This document shows, in pieces, positions 35,701-43,203 of a stretch of DNA of 64,000 nucleotides; within the stretch, counting starts at the first letter, position 1, and every line of letters begins with the position of its first letter. This DNA is from JBMYRH01 sp049602155 (GTDB taxonomy: Bacteria; Myxococcota_A; UBA9042; PHBI01; JBMYRH01): assembly GCA_049602155.1 (NCBI GenBank), contig JBMYRH010000004.1, positions 124,001 to 188,000 of the forward strand, written 5' to 3'. The notes beneath the pieces are model-generated. The model saw only the letters and a list, made by a program, of their open reading frames with translations. It did not search any database and was not told the origin of the DNA. The position numbers and the translations under genes are program-made.

Positions 35701-37581
35701 GTCTTCGGCAACGGCATGCTGCTAAGTAAGACGATGCGGCTGCTGGCCGCCTTCAACCATCGGCACATTTTCTTGGATCCCAACCCTAAGGACGCCGGTA
35801 AGTCCTGGAAAGAGCGTCACCGGCTCTTCGAGCTCCCGCGCTCCCAATGGACTGACTACGACGCCAAGCTGATCTCGAAAGGCGGCGGTGTCTTCGACCG
35901 CGGTGCGAAAGCAATCTCACTCTCGAAAGAAGCGAGAGAGATGCTCAACACCGATGCTGAGACCCTGTCAGGCGAAGAGGTCATTCAGCACATCCTCCGA
36001 GCAGACGTCGATCTCCTCTGGAACGGTGGCATCGGGACGTACGTCAAGGCCGCTGTTGAGCAGCATCATGACGTGGAGGACACCGCCAACGACCGTGTAC
36101 GCGTCGACGCCGAAGAGCTTCGGTGTCGTGTCGTCGGAGAAGGCGGCAACCTCGGCATCACCATGCGTGGTCGCGTTGAATTTGCGAGCCAAGGGGGACG
36201 CATCAACCTCGACGCCATCGATAACTCGGCTGGCGTTGACCTCTCCGATCACGAAGTGAACATCAAGATCCTGCTCAGCCATGCGGTCAACGCTGGGATC
36301 CTCGACACCGAGGCTCGCGTGGCGCTGCTCTCAGAGGTGGGTGACTGGGTCTGTGATTTAGTCTTGGTCAACAACGCGACTCAAAGCCTGGCCATCAGCC
36401 TCGATGAGATGCGGAGCCGACGCGACATCTGGTCCATCGTGCTGGGGATGGACTTCTTGAAAGAGCGACTGGGCTTCTCCCGTCGCGGTCAGCGCCTGCC
36501 TCGCGACCCTCGTATCATCGACGGACGCATCGAGCAGGATCAGGGCTTCTTGAGGCCTGAACTCTCCAAGCTGCTCTCGTACTCGAAGATGTTCGCCTTC
36601 GAGCAACTCGGGGCAAACCCGATCGGAGACAAAGCAGAGCGAGAGCGATGGCTACGCGACTACTTCCCAGCGGCAGTGGTCGCCGTCAACGAGGCCGGGT
36701 TAGGCCAGTACATGCTCTTCGATGAGCTCGCTGGCACACTCCAAGTGAACCACATCATCGATAACGCAGGGGTCACGTTCCTCCCGTCGATGATCGCGTC
36801 CACAGAGCGCTCGGTGCGCGACATCTGCACGGCTTACCTATTGGCCGAGCAGCTCCTCGATGCCAGCTCCAGCCGCGCAGCGATCTCAGCAGTGAAGGCT
36901 GAACTCACCGCAGAGCAAGAGTACGAGGCCTGGCTGCGAATTGAAGACAGCATCGCCTCGGCAGTGCGCTGGCTGCTCGCACTTCACTCCGAGCCCCTGA
37001 CCCTCAACCTAGCCGGCTTAGACAAGGCCAAGGCGCTGGTTCAAGTGCTCACAGAGGGGTGGACCTCGATGCTCCCTGCACCGATGGCGCGCGAGCTTCG
37101 TTACAGCATGGACGACCTGAAGAACACGGGCATGCCGGCGGAGATCGCGCAGATGACCGTGCTCATGCCGACACTCTCAGATGCGCTCCCTATCGCCTCT
37201 CTGGCGACAGAGCTTGGTCACGATAGCGAGGCCCTCGCGCCCCTCTACTTCGCGGTCGGGCATGGCGCACGGGTGTTTCAGCTCGCTCAGGCCATCAGCG
37301 CTCAAACTGCGCGGGTCACGTGGGACCAGGTGGCTGTCGCCAGCATCCTCCAGTCACTCTTCGACAGCGTGATCCGCCTGACTCGACTCATCGCGAGTAA
37401 AGGCAAGAGCCTGCCGGATCCTGCCAAGGTTGAGCCTGCGCTTTGCGCCATGTCATCCATGGCTGCGGTGCGAAGAGACATCGAGGCAATGCTGCCTCGC
37501 CACGTGCCCGTCAGCGCTATGCTGGTGACTAGCGAGCGCCTGAGGCGCCGCATCCGAGACATGGAGAATGCACGAGGCTAA
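32773..37581 (+). CDS. gdhB: NAD-specific glutamate dehydrogenase, large (GDH-1600) type
   Basis: Oxidatively deaminates glutamate to 2-oxoglutarate with NAD+. The 1602-residue protein starts at the ATG with GGAGGGG upstream. Long N-terminal ACT-like and helical regulatory regions precede the catalytic domain, where GGIRWSDRLDDYRSEVLGL, QMLKNTVIVPVGAKGGFVLKD (catalytic Lys, about residue 836) and VGIGDMSGDVFGNGML are visible; the C-terminal domain continues to the end. Length and motifs fit the L_GDH family of 1500-1650 residues known from Streptomyces, Caulobacter and Pseudomonas. It is a monocistronic gene divergent from a Ser/Thr kinase (129 bp apart), which hints at possible phospho-control but does not show it. 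Confidence 0.95.
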   Translation: MHRNVGREELIDELVPELRRAHEEETGSASDTLDAFSQAVLKRVDDKYLYLHRLTTLGAQLRDSFRWVTERAHEDAVHVRVFEPTLKDNGYELEGFVIETSMPDQPFIVDTMKLYTEQCGVRVINQLNVVMPASFDEDQLVAVGKTGTDVRLISYTRWYVTWRDGMTADDVKTAIEGRLALARASVSGFYRMVRLVKDTANEFEYLSRMHATKADDCLEVRDFLSWLVEDHYVFMGLTVYEFDADGNATIANQVGAVLEGDDPDATLTSITEFARPNETLSWPIVRALKSSVESRVHRAGKVDELVVRLFDDQGRVTGCAVIQGLFTFKGLSQPGSEIPILRGKLAHVIAEEDVVPGGYVHKGFVNAFNALPVEYLFGADLETVRDLLAMLVTADTTHEVKCQVVLSDDGHSAYAFVVIPKKHYSEDLRSQMEASLRDNLGASYTDHRVYLGKSGTVAVHFYLTGGRELSEANLDEVHNALVEIGTPWTYRLRHRLESALGESDAAGTYARYADAFPEGYTEQTPESYAVTDITHLESVLETGALQFEIFPHPTIDSEALIRIYSREPMQLTSILPVIDNFGVVVVEQLAFEVSPKEAPCLTVNTLRILRGDHDVLAQGKALLQGVQAVFARRMRSDRLNRLLLHGHLTWQEVDLFRGLYSYARQTANQPGLELIQKVLAGHSDYVSRLAEFFRVRFDPDTGLDLTRRTARQDELVAGAMTYLDSVQSFEEDRILRLFLNLMQSTLRTNFYRTRGDDEHFISMKLDCSMIRDLPEPRPLYEIYVHHARMEGVHLRGGRVARGGIRWSDRLDDYRSEVLGLMATQMLKNTVIVPVGAKGGFVLKDPIDDWSEARVRADTLYRIFIRGLLEVTDNLVEGDIVAPERVVRYDGDDPYLVVAADKGTAHLSDTANGVARDFGFWLDDAFASGGSVGYDHKIKGITARGAWVCVRHHFRELGLDPEIDPITVVGIGDMSGDVFGNGMLLSKTMRLLAAFNHRHIFLDPNPKDAGKSWKERHRLFELPRSQWTDYDAKLISKGGGVFDRGAKAISLSKEAREMLNTDAETLSGEEVIQHILRADVDLLWNGGIGTYVKAAVEQHHDVEDTANDRVRVDAEELRCRVVGEGGNLGITMRGRVEFASQGGRINLDAIDNSAGVDLSDHEVNIKILLSHAVNAGILDTEARVALLSEVGDWVCDLVLVNNATQSLAISLDEMRSRRDIWSIVLGMDFLKERLGFSRRGQRLPRDPRIIDGRIEQDQGFLRPELSKLLSYSKMFAFEQLGANPIGDKAERERWLRDYFPAAVVAVNEAGLGQYMLFDELAGTLQVNHIIDNAGVTFLPSMIASTERSVRDICTAYLLAEQLLDASSSRAAISAVKAELTAEQEYEAWLRIEDSIASAVRWLLALHSEPLTLNLAGLDKAKALVQVLTEGWTSMLPAPMARELRYSMDDLKNTGMPAEIAQMTVLMPTLSDALPIASLATELGHDSEALAPLYFAVGHGARVFQLAQAISAQTARVTWDQVAVASILQSLFDSVIRLTRLIASKGKSLPDPAKVEPALCAMSSMAAVRRDIEAMLPRHVPVSAMLVTSERLRRRIRDMENARG

Positions 37582-37623
37582 CCCCTGGAGTGCGGGCGGG
37601 CCTCTCACTGCGCCCGCACCACT

Positions 37624-38475
37624 CTAGGCGTTGTGCCAGGTCCCATCACGTAAGACGATACGTTGCGGCGCTGCGTCCGCCGCCCCCTGAGTCTCTGGGT
37701 GCTCGGGATCTCCAGGCAAGGCAAGGGCCAACGTCCCATCCAACTCAAAGCGATGGGGTTGTATCGGAGCCACACGCGCCATCCCCCTAGCCCAGGCCAA
37801 GAGCGCCGCAGTGGAGCCATGTGCGGCTAAGTCCTGCAGCACACGCCACTGAGGTGGAGCCAAGAAGAGCGCCCCTTGTTGGTGACGCTCGAGCGCCTCG
37901 GAAGGTCGTATCCACAGAGAGTCCGTCGTCTCATGTCCGTCGTGACTCCCCTCTTGGTGGGCCGGAGCCACAGCCAAGAAGAACCGTGCCGCGTAGCGAC
38001 GAGACTCAAAGTTCGGCGTCACCCAATGCGCAAAATAAGCCAGCCCTCGGGTGTCTAGATGCAGGTCCTCATCGACACAGATCGACTCGAAGGTACGCTC
38101 GCCCGCGTTGAGTGCATGTTGCCACGACTGCTGTGGTGAGACCGCCTCGCCCGATGCACGGGTCGCCAACAAGAACCCAGCCTCCTCGAACGTCTCACGG
38201 ACCGCTGCGACCAGGTGAGCTTGTGCGTCCACCAGGTCTTCGGCCCCCGCCATGCGCACCGTCACTTCGCTCGCCGTCGCCCCCAGCCGTGTCAGGAGTT
38301 CGGGCGACGCATCGGCGGCGTCTACCCGACCTCCAGGGAAGACGTACGCGTTGGCCATAAAGCCGCTGCGTGCGTGACGGCGAACGAGGAACACCTCCAC
38401 CGCACCAGCGCGGTCACGTACAAGCGCGATCGTGGCTGCAGGGCGCGGCTGAACCGGAGAATCACCGCCGTGCAT
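37624..38475 (-). CDS. Nudix hydrolase, NUDT19/CoA-diphosphatase-like
   Basis: A 283-residue protein. The Nudix box is split by an insertion: YVFPGGRVDAAD (residues about 45-56) and then AAVRETFEEAGFLLATR (about 90-106), as in NUDT19/RP2-type long Nudix proteins that hydrolyse CoA derivatives. The remaining REXXEE glutamates for metal binding are present. Start is the ATG at 38475, overlapping the stop of the riboflavin gene by one base (TGATG), so it is translated by coupling. Substrate (CoA, acyl-CoA or other nucleotide diphosphate) is inference. Confidence 0.86.
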   Translation of the reverse strand: MHGGDSPVQPRPAATIALVRDRAGAVEVFLVRRHARSGFMANAYVFPGGRVDAADASPELLTRLGATASEVTVRMAGAEDLVDAQAHLVAAVRETFEEAGFLLATRASGEAVSPQQSWQHALNAGERTFESICVDEDLHLDTRGLAYFAHWVTPNFESRRYAARFFLAVAPAHQEGSHDGHETTDSLWIRPSEALERHQQGALFLAPPQWRVLQDLAAHGSTAALLAWARGMARVAPIQPHRFELDGTLALALPGDPEHPETQGAADAAPQRIVLRDGTWHNA

Positions 38476-39635
38476 CAAGCCTCTGGGTCCCCTTCAATCG
38501 GCACCCAGTCGACGATCTCAAGATCGTAACCACTCAACCCAGGAAACGACTGGGGCGTGTTGGTCATGACGCGAATCGCGCGCAACCCTAGATCACGGAG
38601 GATCTGAGCTCCGACACCAAAGTCATGGAACCCAGGCCCAGGTGAGACCATCTGCGACTCGACTTCAGCGACTCCCCCTTCCATACGTGAGAGCCGCTCA
38701 TCCAGGCGGGCATCCCCCGGATCGGAGCGCAGATAAAGCACCACGCCAGCACCCGCTGCAGCCATGCGCTGGAACGACCACTCAAGTCGAGAGCGTGACA
38801 TCACCCCGTCGACCCCGAAGGCATCCGACAAAGCGTCTGCGCGATGAACTCGTACCAACGTCGGGGCGTCCTCACTGATCTCACCGTGCACCAACGCCAC
38901 ATGGACCTGACCATTGGCCGTATGCTCGTAGCAACAGACGTCAAAGTCACCGTAATCAGTCGGCATCGTTGCACGACTGACACAACGAACGAGCGGCTCA
39001 TGCTGTAATCGATAGCGAATGAGGTCGGCCACCGTGACAACCGGCATGTCATGCTCGCGTCCAAACGCGAGGAGCTCTGGTAAGCGCGCCATTGAACCGT
39101 CCGGGTTCATGACCTCGCAGATCACACCTGCGGGCTCGAGACCAGCCAGTCGGGCCAAGTCTACCGACCCTTCGGTCTGTCCGGTCCTGACGAGGACACC
39201 ACCGGATCGCGCGCGCAGAGGCATGACGTGGCCGGGGGTCACAAACGACTCAGCCGATGCGTCTGCAGCGACCGCGGCGCGAATCGTGTGTGCGCGCCCC
39301 GATGCAGAGATTCCGGTACAGTCACGATGATCCATCGACACTGTGAACGCCGTCTCAAGAGGCGCGTTGTTGTGATCGGTCATGGCCGAAAGCCCAAGCT
39401 TGTCAACCTGCTCACCCACCATCGCCAGGCAGATCAAGCCACGCCCTTCTCGGCACATGAAGTTGATGTGCTCTGCGGTCACTTTGCTTGCCGCGACGAC
39501 GAGATCACCCTCGTTCTCACGGTCTTCGTCATCGACCAAGATGACCATCCGACCGGCAGCCATCGCAGCGATCGCGTCGGAGATCTTCCCAAGCTTACCA
39601 ATCGTATCGCCGTCGGTTGTGGGCGTCGCTACCAT
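38475..39635 (-). CDS. ribB: RibBX: active DHBP synthase with degenerate GTP cyclohydrolase II domain
   Basis: The N-terminal half (to about residue 205) is 3,4-dihydroxy-2-butanone-4-phosphate synthase with DEDRENEGDLVVAA, FMCREGRGLICLAM, FTVSMDHRDCTGISA and GHVMPLRARSGGVL, the riboflavin ribulose-5-P branch. The C-terminal half follows the GTP cyclohydrolase II fold (DYGDFDVCCYEH, TNTPQSFPGLSGYDLEIVDW), but the zinc-binding CX10CXC region reads RADALSDAFGVDGVM with no cysteine. It should therefore lack GTP cyclohydrolase II activity, as in reported RibBX hybrids. The ATG at 39635 has AGGAGG ahead. Coupled to the Nudix gene downstream, divergent from asd. Confidence 0.88.
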   Translation of the reverse strand: MVATPTTDGDTIGKLGKISDAIAAMAAGRMVILVDDEDRENEGDLVVAASKVTAEHINFMCREGRGLICLAMVGEQVDKLGLSAMTDHNNAPLETAFTVSMDHRDCTGISASGRAHTIRAAVAADASAESFVTPGHVMPLRARSGGVLVRTGQTEGSVDLARLAGLEPAGVICEVMNPDGSMARLPELLAFGREHDMPVVTVADLIRYRLQHEPLVRCVSRATMPTDYGDFDVCCYEHTANGQVHVALVHGEISEDAPTLVRVHRADALSDAFGVDGVMSRSRLEWSFQRMAAAGAGVVLYLRSDPGDARLDERLSRMEGGVAEVESQMVSPGPGFHDFGVGAQILRDLGLRAIRVMTNTPQSFPGLSGYDLEIVDWVPIEGDPEA

Positions 39636-39773
39636 GTCAGTGGGCCTCCTGCCAGCACGATGTCCTAGTAGCACACGGGCTCTTTAAACGTCGACTGGAG
39701 AGTCTGTCGCTTGACGCTTCGAGGCACTCGGGACAACGTCGCTCCGCCGCTAGACTGGAATCGAGGATATCCC

Positions 39774-40772
39774 ATGTTCAACGTCGCAATCGTAGGCGCT
39801 ACAGGCGCCGTGGGTCAGGAGCTCATCGCCGTATTGGAGCGACGACGCTTTCCAATCGCGAAGCTCCGGCCGCTTGCCTCCGAGAGATCGGCTGGCAGCC
39901 TCATCACTTTCAACGGTAAGGAGTGGACGGTCGAGGTCGCTGAACCCACCTCGTTCGAGGGGATCGACATCGCCTTCTTCTCTGCGGGTGCAACGCGCAG
40001 TCGCGCCTTAGTGCCTCATGCCCGCGCCGCGGGTGCGCTCGTGATCGACAACTCCTCGGCCTTCCGCATGGATGAGAGCGTCCCGCTGGTCGTACCTGAG
40101 GTAAACGCTTCACAGCTGGCCAACCACGATGGGCTCGTTGCGAACCCAAACTGCGTCGCCGCGATCCTCACTGTGGCGCTCGCGCCGTTACGCCAGTTAG
40201 GCACAATCACACGCTTGGTGGTCGCGACTTATCAAAGCGCGAGCGGCGCAGGCGCACGGGCAATGGAGGATCTCCTTGTACAAACCCGTGCTTCTTTGGC
40301 GAATGAGCCGGTCGTACCCGCTGTCTTGCCGCACCCATATGCGTTCAACCTCTTCAGTCACGACAGCGCGATGGAGGCCAACGGTTATAATGGCGAGGAG
40401 AACAAGGTCATGGCCGAGACGCGGAAGATCTTGGGCAACTCCGAGCTGAACATGACAGTGACCTGCATCCGAGTCCCGGTGCTCAGGGCTCACACGGAAA
40501 TCGTGAGCGTCACCTTCGATCGATCGGTCGATCTCACGGAGGCCCGCGCTGTGCTCGCGGAGGCTGATGGGGTTACGGTCGTCGATGATCCGGAGCAGAA
40601 TCACTTCCCAATGCCTAACGAAGCAACAGGACAAGATGACGTCCTTGTGGGCAGATTGCGACATGATGGTTCAGAGGCGAACGCCCTCAACCTCATGATT
40701 TGTGGTGACCAACTGCTGAAAGGCGCAGCCTTGAATGCGGTACAAATCGCTGAGACGCTGAAGTCTCGCTGA
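39774..40772 (+). CDS. asd: Aspartate-semialdehyde dehydrogenase
   Basis: NADPH-dependent reduction of aspartyl phosphate, feeding lysine, threonine and methionine synthesis. The 332-residue protein has the Rossmann start NVAIVGATGAVGQELI, DNSSAFRMDESVPLVVPEVN and the active-site Cys in LVANPNCVAAIL (about residue 125). The ATG at 39774 has GAGGA upstream. First gene of a tight unit with mtnD (15 bp) and mtnB, which suggests linkage to methionine metabolism. Divergent from ribBX across 138 bp, in which I see no FMN or SAM riboswitch. Confidence 0.95.
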   Translation: MFNVAIVGATGAVGQELIAVLERRRFPIAKLRPLASERSAGSLITFNGKEWTVEVAEPTSFEGIDIAFFSAGATRSRALVPHARAAGALVIDNSSAFRMDESVPLVVPEVNASQLANHDGLVANPNCVAAILTVALAPLRQLGTITRLVVATYQSASGAGARAMEDLLVQTRASLANEPVVPAVLPHPYAFNLFSHDSAMEANGYNGEENKVMAETRKILGNSELNMTVTCIRVPVLRAHTEIVSVTFDRSVDLTEARAVLAEADGVTVVDDPEQNHFPMPNEATGQDDVLVGRLRHDGSEANALNLMICGDQLLKGAALNAVQIAETLKSR

Positions 40773-40787
40773 GAGGAGAAACTGACG

Positions 40788-41303
40788 ATGGCGACCTTAA
40801 CCCCACTCTGGACCGGCAACCCGATCACAGCAGATGAAGATGTAGCGTCCTTTCTCGCCGAGCGCGGGATTGTCTTCGCCACATGGGAACTCCCTGCTGA
40901 AGCTCGTGAACTGGCTGCGCTCCCACGCCTCGATGATGCGCAGAAGGCGCGCCTTTTAGCGCTCTTCGCAGACGAACTCGGCGCCAGCAACTACTCAGAT
41001 GCAGACGTCGTAGCTATCCGGCCAGACCTCCCCGGCCTCGACGGCGCCCTCGCGAAATTCGACCGACTCCACTACCACGATGACGACGAGGTGCGCGCGA
41101 TCGTAGGTGGAGAAGGGGTCTTCGGCTTCATGACCGACGACGACCGGCAGTTCCTCCTGAACATCAAGGCGGGCGAGTACATCAGCGTCCCTAGCCGCAC
41201 TTGGCACTGGTTCTATTGCACAGAGAGCAAGAATATCACTGCTCTGCGTCTCTTTGAGGACATGTCTGGTTGGACGCCTCATTACCGCTCGGATGCGACC
41301 TAG
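40788..41303 (+). CDS. mtnD: Acireductone dioxygenase
   Basis: Cupin-fold dioxygenase of 171 residues that cleaves acireductone in the methionine salvage pathway; the product depends on whether Fe or Ni is bound. The metal site is visible as DRLHYHDDDEVR (H-X-H-X4-E, about residues 88-95) and the later His of PSRTWHWFY. GGEGVFGF and LRLFED are family segments. A GAGGAG site precedes the ATG. Lies between asd and mtnB on the same strand. Confidence 0.93.
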   Translation: MATLTPLWTGNPITADEDVASFLAERGIVFATWELPAEARELAALPRLDDAQKARLLALFADELGASNYSDADVVAIRPDLPGLDGALAKFDRLHYHDDDEVRAIVGGEGVFGFMTDDDRQFLLNIKAGEYISVPSRTWHWFYCTESKNITALRLFEDMSGWTPHYRSDAT

Positions 41304-41318
41304 ACAAAGGTGGACGCC

Positions 41319-42005
41319 GTGACGACACCAGAGCTAGACGTCGCATCTGAATCGCTGAGGGCGGAGCTCGTCTCGCTCGCGACGCGGTACCACAAAGCTG
41401 GCTGGATGCTGGGCACCAGCGGCAACCTCAGCGCTCGTTTTGAAGGCCCCCATGGTGCGACCTGCGTGGTCACGGCGTCTGGCCTTGATAAAGGTACGCT
41501 CACCGTGGATGACTTCGTCGAAGTGACCCTCGACGGCACAATGGTCGGTGCGGGACCAGGTCGCCGGCCCAGCGCCGAAACGTCGATTCATACCGCCATC
41601 TACAACGCATTGCCCAATGTCACAGCCGCACTTCACGTGCACTCGGTCGCGTCGACCGAGCTGGGCCGCCGTCACGGGACGACTGCTCCACTTCGCCTCG
41701 TCGATCTCGAGATGCTGAAAGGCTGGGGCATGTGGTCGCCGGGAGCTGAGGCGGAGCTCCCCGTCTTCGACAACCACGCAGACGTGCCGCGCATTGCTGC
41801 CGAGCTCTCGAGCTGGCTGCAACGTCCAGAGCCCCCGACCAGCCCAGCACCTGCGATGCTCATCGCCGGGCACGGCCTTACCGCATGGGGGGCTACGCTC
41901 AGCGAAGCGCACCGCCATGTTGAGATCACAGAGTTTATGTGCCGGATTGGGCTGGCTCGTCTGCCCGCAGAGCCTCAATCACTCAGCACAGCAGCTACTT
42001 CTTAG
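41319..42005 (+). CDS. mtnB: Methylthioribulose-1-phosphate dehydratase (class II aldolase family)
   Basis: Dehydrates 5-methylthioribulose-1-phosphate in methionine salvage. The 228-residue class II aldolase-fold protein has GNLSARF, SAETSIHTAIYNALPNVTA, the zinc ligands in ALHVHS, and GHGLTAWG followed by EAHRHVEITEF, which fits MtnB better than the related fuculose aldolase. I placed the start at the GTG at 41319 because AAAGG lies eight bases before it; a GTG at 41310 is also in frame. No mtnC or mtnA is visible nearby. The 3' end overlaps the convergent gene by 11 bp. Confidence 0.9.
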   Translation: MTTPELDVASESLRAELVSLATRYHKAGWMLGTSGNLSARFEGPHGATCVVTASGLDKGTLTVDDFVEVTLDGTMVGAGPGRRPSAETSIHTAIYNALPNVTAALHVHSVASTELGRRHGTTAPLRLVDLEMLKGWGMWSPGAEAELPVFDNHADVPRIAAELSSWLQRPEPPTSPAPAMLIAGHGLTAWGATLSEAHRHVEITEFMCRIGLARLPAEPQSLSTAATS

Positions 42006-42357
42006 CGGCCTTCTTGGGCGCCTTCTTAGCGGCCTTCTTCTTCGCAGCAGGCTTCTCTTCGGCCTCCTCCGCTTCCGCCGGTGCAGCCTCAGCAGCCGCT
42101 TCCTCAGTCGCTGCGGGCGCAGGGGCCTCAGGCATTGCAGTGCCCGCAGGTGCGACCCCCACAGCTAACCAGACGCCATCCATGTTACGGCTGCCAGCAC
42201 CTAACGCATCGACGATCTTCTGAAGCTCCGCCGGCTTGTAACTGTCCGCTTCCTCAAGCCCAACAGACAGCAATGCATCCGCAGCAACCACTCGCGCGGA
42301 GTGGTAGTCGTAGCGGTTCTCCAGGCAGGTCACCAGATCCTGATAGCCGTGGCTCAT
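41995..42357 (-). CDS. Small protein with histone-H1-like Lys/Ala tail
   Basis: A 120-residue protein. Residues 1-60 form a small helical domain (YQDLVTCLENRYDYHSARV, then LQKIVDALG). A Pro/Ala and Glu-rich acidic stretch (about 70-101) is followed by the basic tail PAAKKKAAKKAPKKAAKK, resembling histone H1 and the bacterial HU/Hc1-type tails. Such tails bind DNA or RNA electrostatically; the N-terminal domain is not recognised. The ATG at 42357 has AAAGGAG six bases ahead. A near-consensus promoter lies 137-164 bp upstream, implying strong expression. Confidence 0.78.
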   Translation of the reverse strand: MSHGYQDLVTCLENRYDYHSARVVAADALLSVGLEEADSYKPAELQKIVDALGAGSRNMDGVWLAVGVAPAGTAMPEAPAPAATEEAAAEAAPAEAEEAEEKPAAKKKAAKKAPKKAAKK

Positions 42358-42375
42358 TCGGTGCTCCTTTGCGGG

Positions 42376-42390
42376 GCTCCAAACTGGAGC
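42376..42390 (-). other. Leader hairpin next to the ribosome site
   Basis: GCTCCA (42376-42381) and TGGAGC (42385-42390) form a 6-bp stem with a 3-nt loop in the 5' leader of the histone-like gene, ending just upstream of the AAAGGAG site (42364-42370). It may influence ribosome access or mRNA life. Confidence 0.4.
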
Positions 42391-42493
42391 GCCCATCAGA
42401 CATCCGCACCTGCGCCTAAAGCGCATCACCGGATGCCATCTAATTGTCTGATTTTAATACAAAAACGGTACAGCGCGGGCGCTTCCAGGGGCG

Positions 42494-42521
42494 ATTATAG
42501 CAATGGTCCGTCCGTGGTCAA
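42494..42521 (-). promoter_or_regulatory. Near-consensus sigma-70 promoter for the histone-like gene
   Basis: On the minus strand TTGACC (42521-42516), 16-bp spacer, TATAAT (42499-42494). The -10 is a perfect consensus and the -35 differs only in the last base. Transcription would start near 42487, giving a leader of about 130 nt. Strength is predicted from the consensus match only. Confidence 0.65.
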
Positions 42522-42617
42522 CCGCACGCCCCGCCTTCGTCTGAATCTTCACCTCAAGGGCACCAAGCCCAGCTTGACGTTGACGCGCCGAGGGCCGTCC
42601 ACCAAGATTGCGGCGCA

Positions 42618-43124
42618 ATGAGAATCATCAACTACCTGCTGACACTCGCCCTCGCCGTCACTGCCACAGCCTGCGTGCACGCGACCGTGGTCCCGCTCAT
42701 CGGCGAAGACCCTGAGATCGCCGAACTGCTCGACGAGGCTCCGGCCGCGACTCCAGCGTCATCGCCTCTAGCTGCTGCGCGCCGTTTGCATCAAGCGTTG
42801 GTGCAAAACGATGTGGACCTCGCCTGGTCACTGTTGAGCGCTAACACACGTGACATGCTCAACGCGAAGGGGGCTGTCATCGGTGTCGGTGGGCGTGAAT
42901 TAATCGATGCGTCCACGTTACCCGATGCCAGTGGAAAAGTGACGCGCGTGAAATTCGATGAAGTGCTCTTCGGCGGCGCAATCATCGAGCTCACCGCGAC
43001 ACCGAGCCCTAGCCCTAACACTGGTCGCGCAGTCGTGCGAATGGCGACTGTAGAGGGCGCCTTCTCCGAGCGCACTTTTGTCTTAGATGGCGGCGATTGG
43101 AAGCTGGACTTTGTAGGGCTCTAA
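42618..43124 (+). CDS. Lipoprotein, 168 residues, NTF2/DUF4878-like
   Basis: Signal peptide with lipobox VTATAC (Cys at about residue 19) predicts a lipoprotein. After an Ala/Pro spacer, residues about 50-168 look like an NTF2-type fold of the DUF4878 sort: AARRLHQALVQNDVDLAWSLL, then four beta-type stretches ending in FVLDGGDWKLDFVGL, where the final G-D-W-K/R pattern is typical. No active-site assignment can be made. The ribosome site is weak (GCGGCG), so the start is chosen by the signal peptide. Confidence 0.75.
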   Translation: MRIINYLLTLALAVTATACVHATVVPLIGEDPEIAELLDEAPAATPASSPLAAARRLHQALVQNDVDLAWSLLSANTRDMLNAKGAVIGVGGRELIDASTLPDASGKVTRVKFDEVLFGGAIIELTATPSPSPNTGRAVVRMATVEGAFSERTFVLDGGDWKLDFVGL

Positions 43125-43141
43125 GCGCACCTCGTTGCCCA

Positions 43142-43188
43142 TGCCTTGAGCGAGAGATGGTCCGTCGAATTGACGTCGGCTCAAGGCA
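43142..43188. terminator. 10-bp inverted repeat between two plus-strand genes
   Basis: TGCCTTGAGC (43142-43151) and GCTCAAGGCA (43179-43188) are exact reverse complements separated by 27 nt. It begins 17 bp after the stop of the lipoprotein gene and ends 15 bp before the next start, so it could be a terminator without a U-run or an operator for the next gene. Confidence 0.45.
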
Positions 43189-43203
43189 CCGTTAGGGTCC
43201 TCC

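Noticed and set aside
38475..39635. Fully bifunctional RibBA
   Set aside because: The RibA half lacks the zinc cysteines, so only the RibB function is supported.
39636..39773. FMN riboswitch or SAM riboswitch between ribBX and asd
   Set aside because: None of the conserved core segments of either riboswitch could be found in 138 bp.
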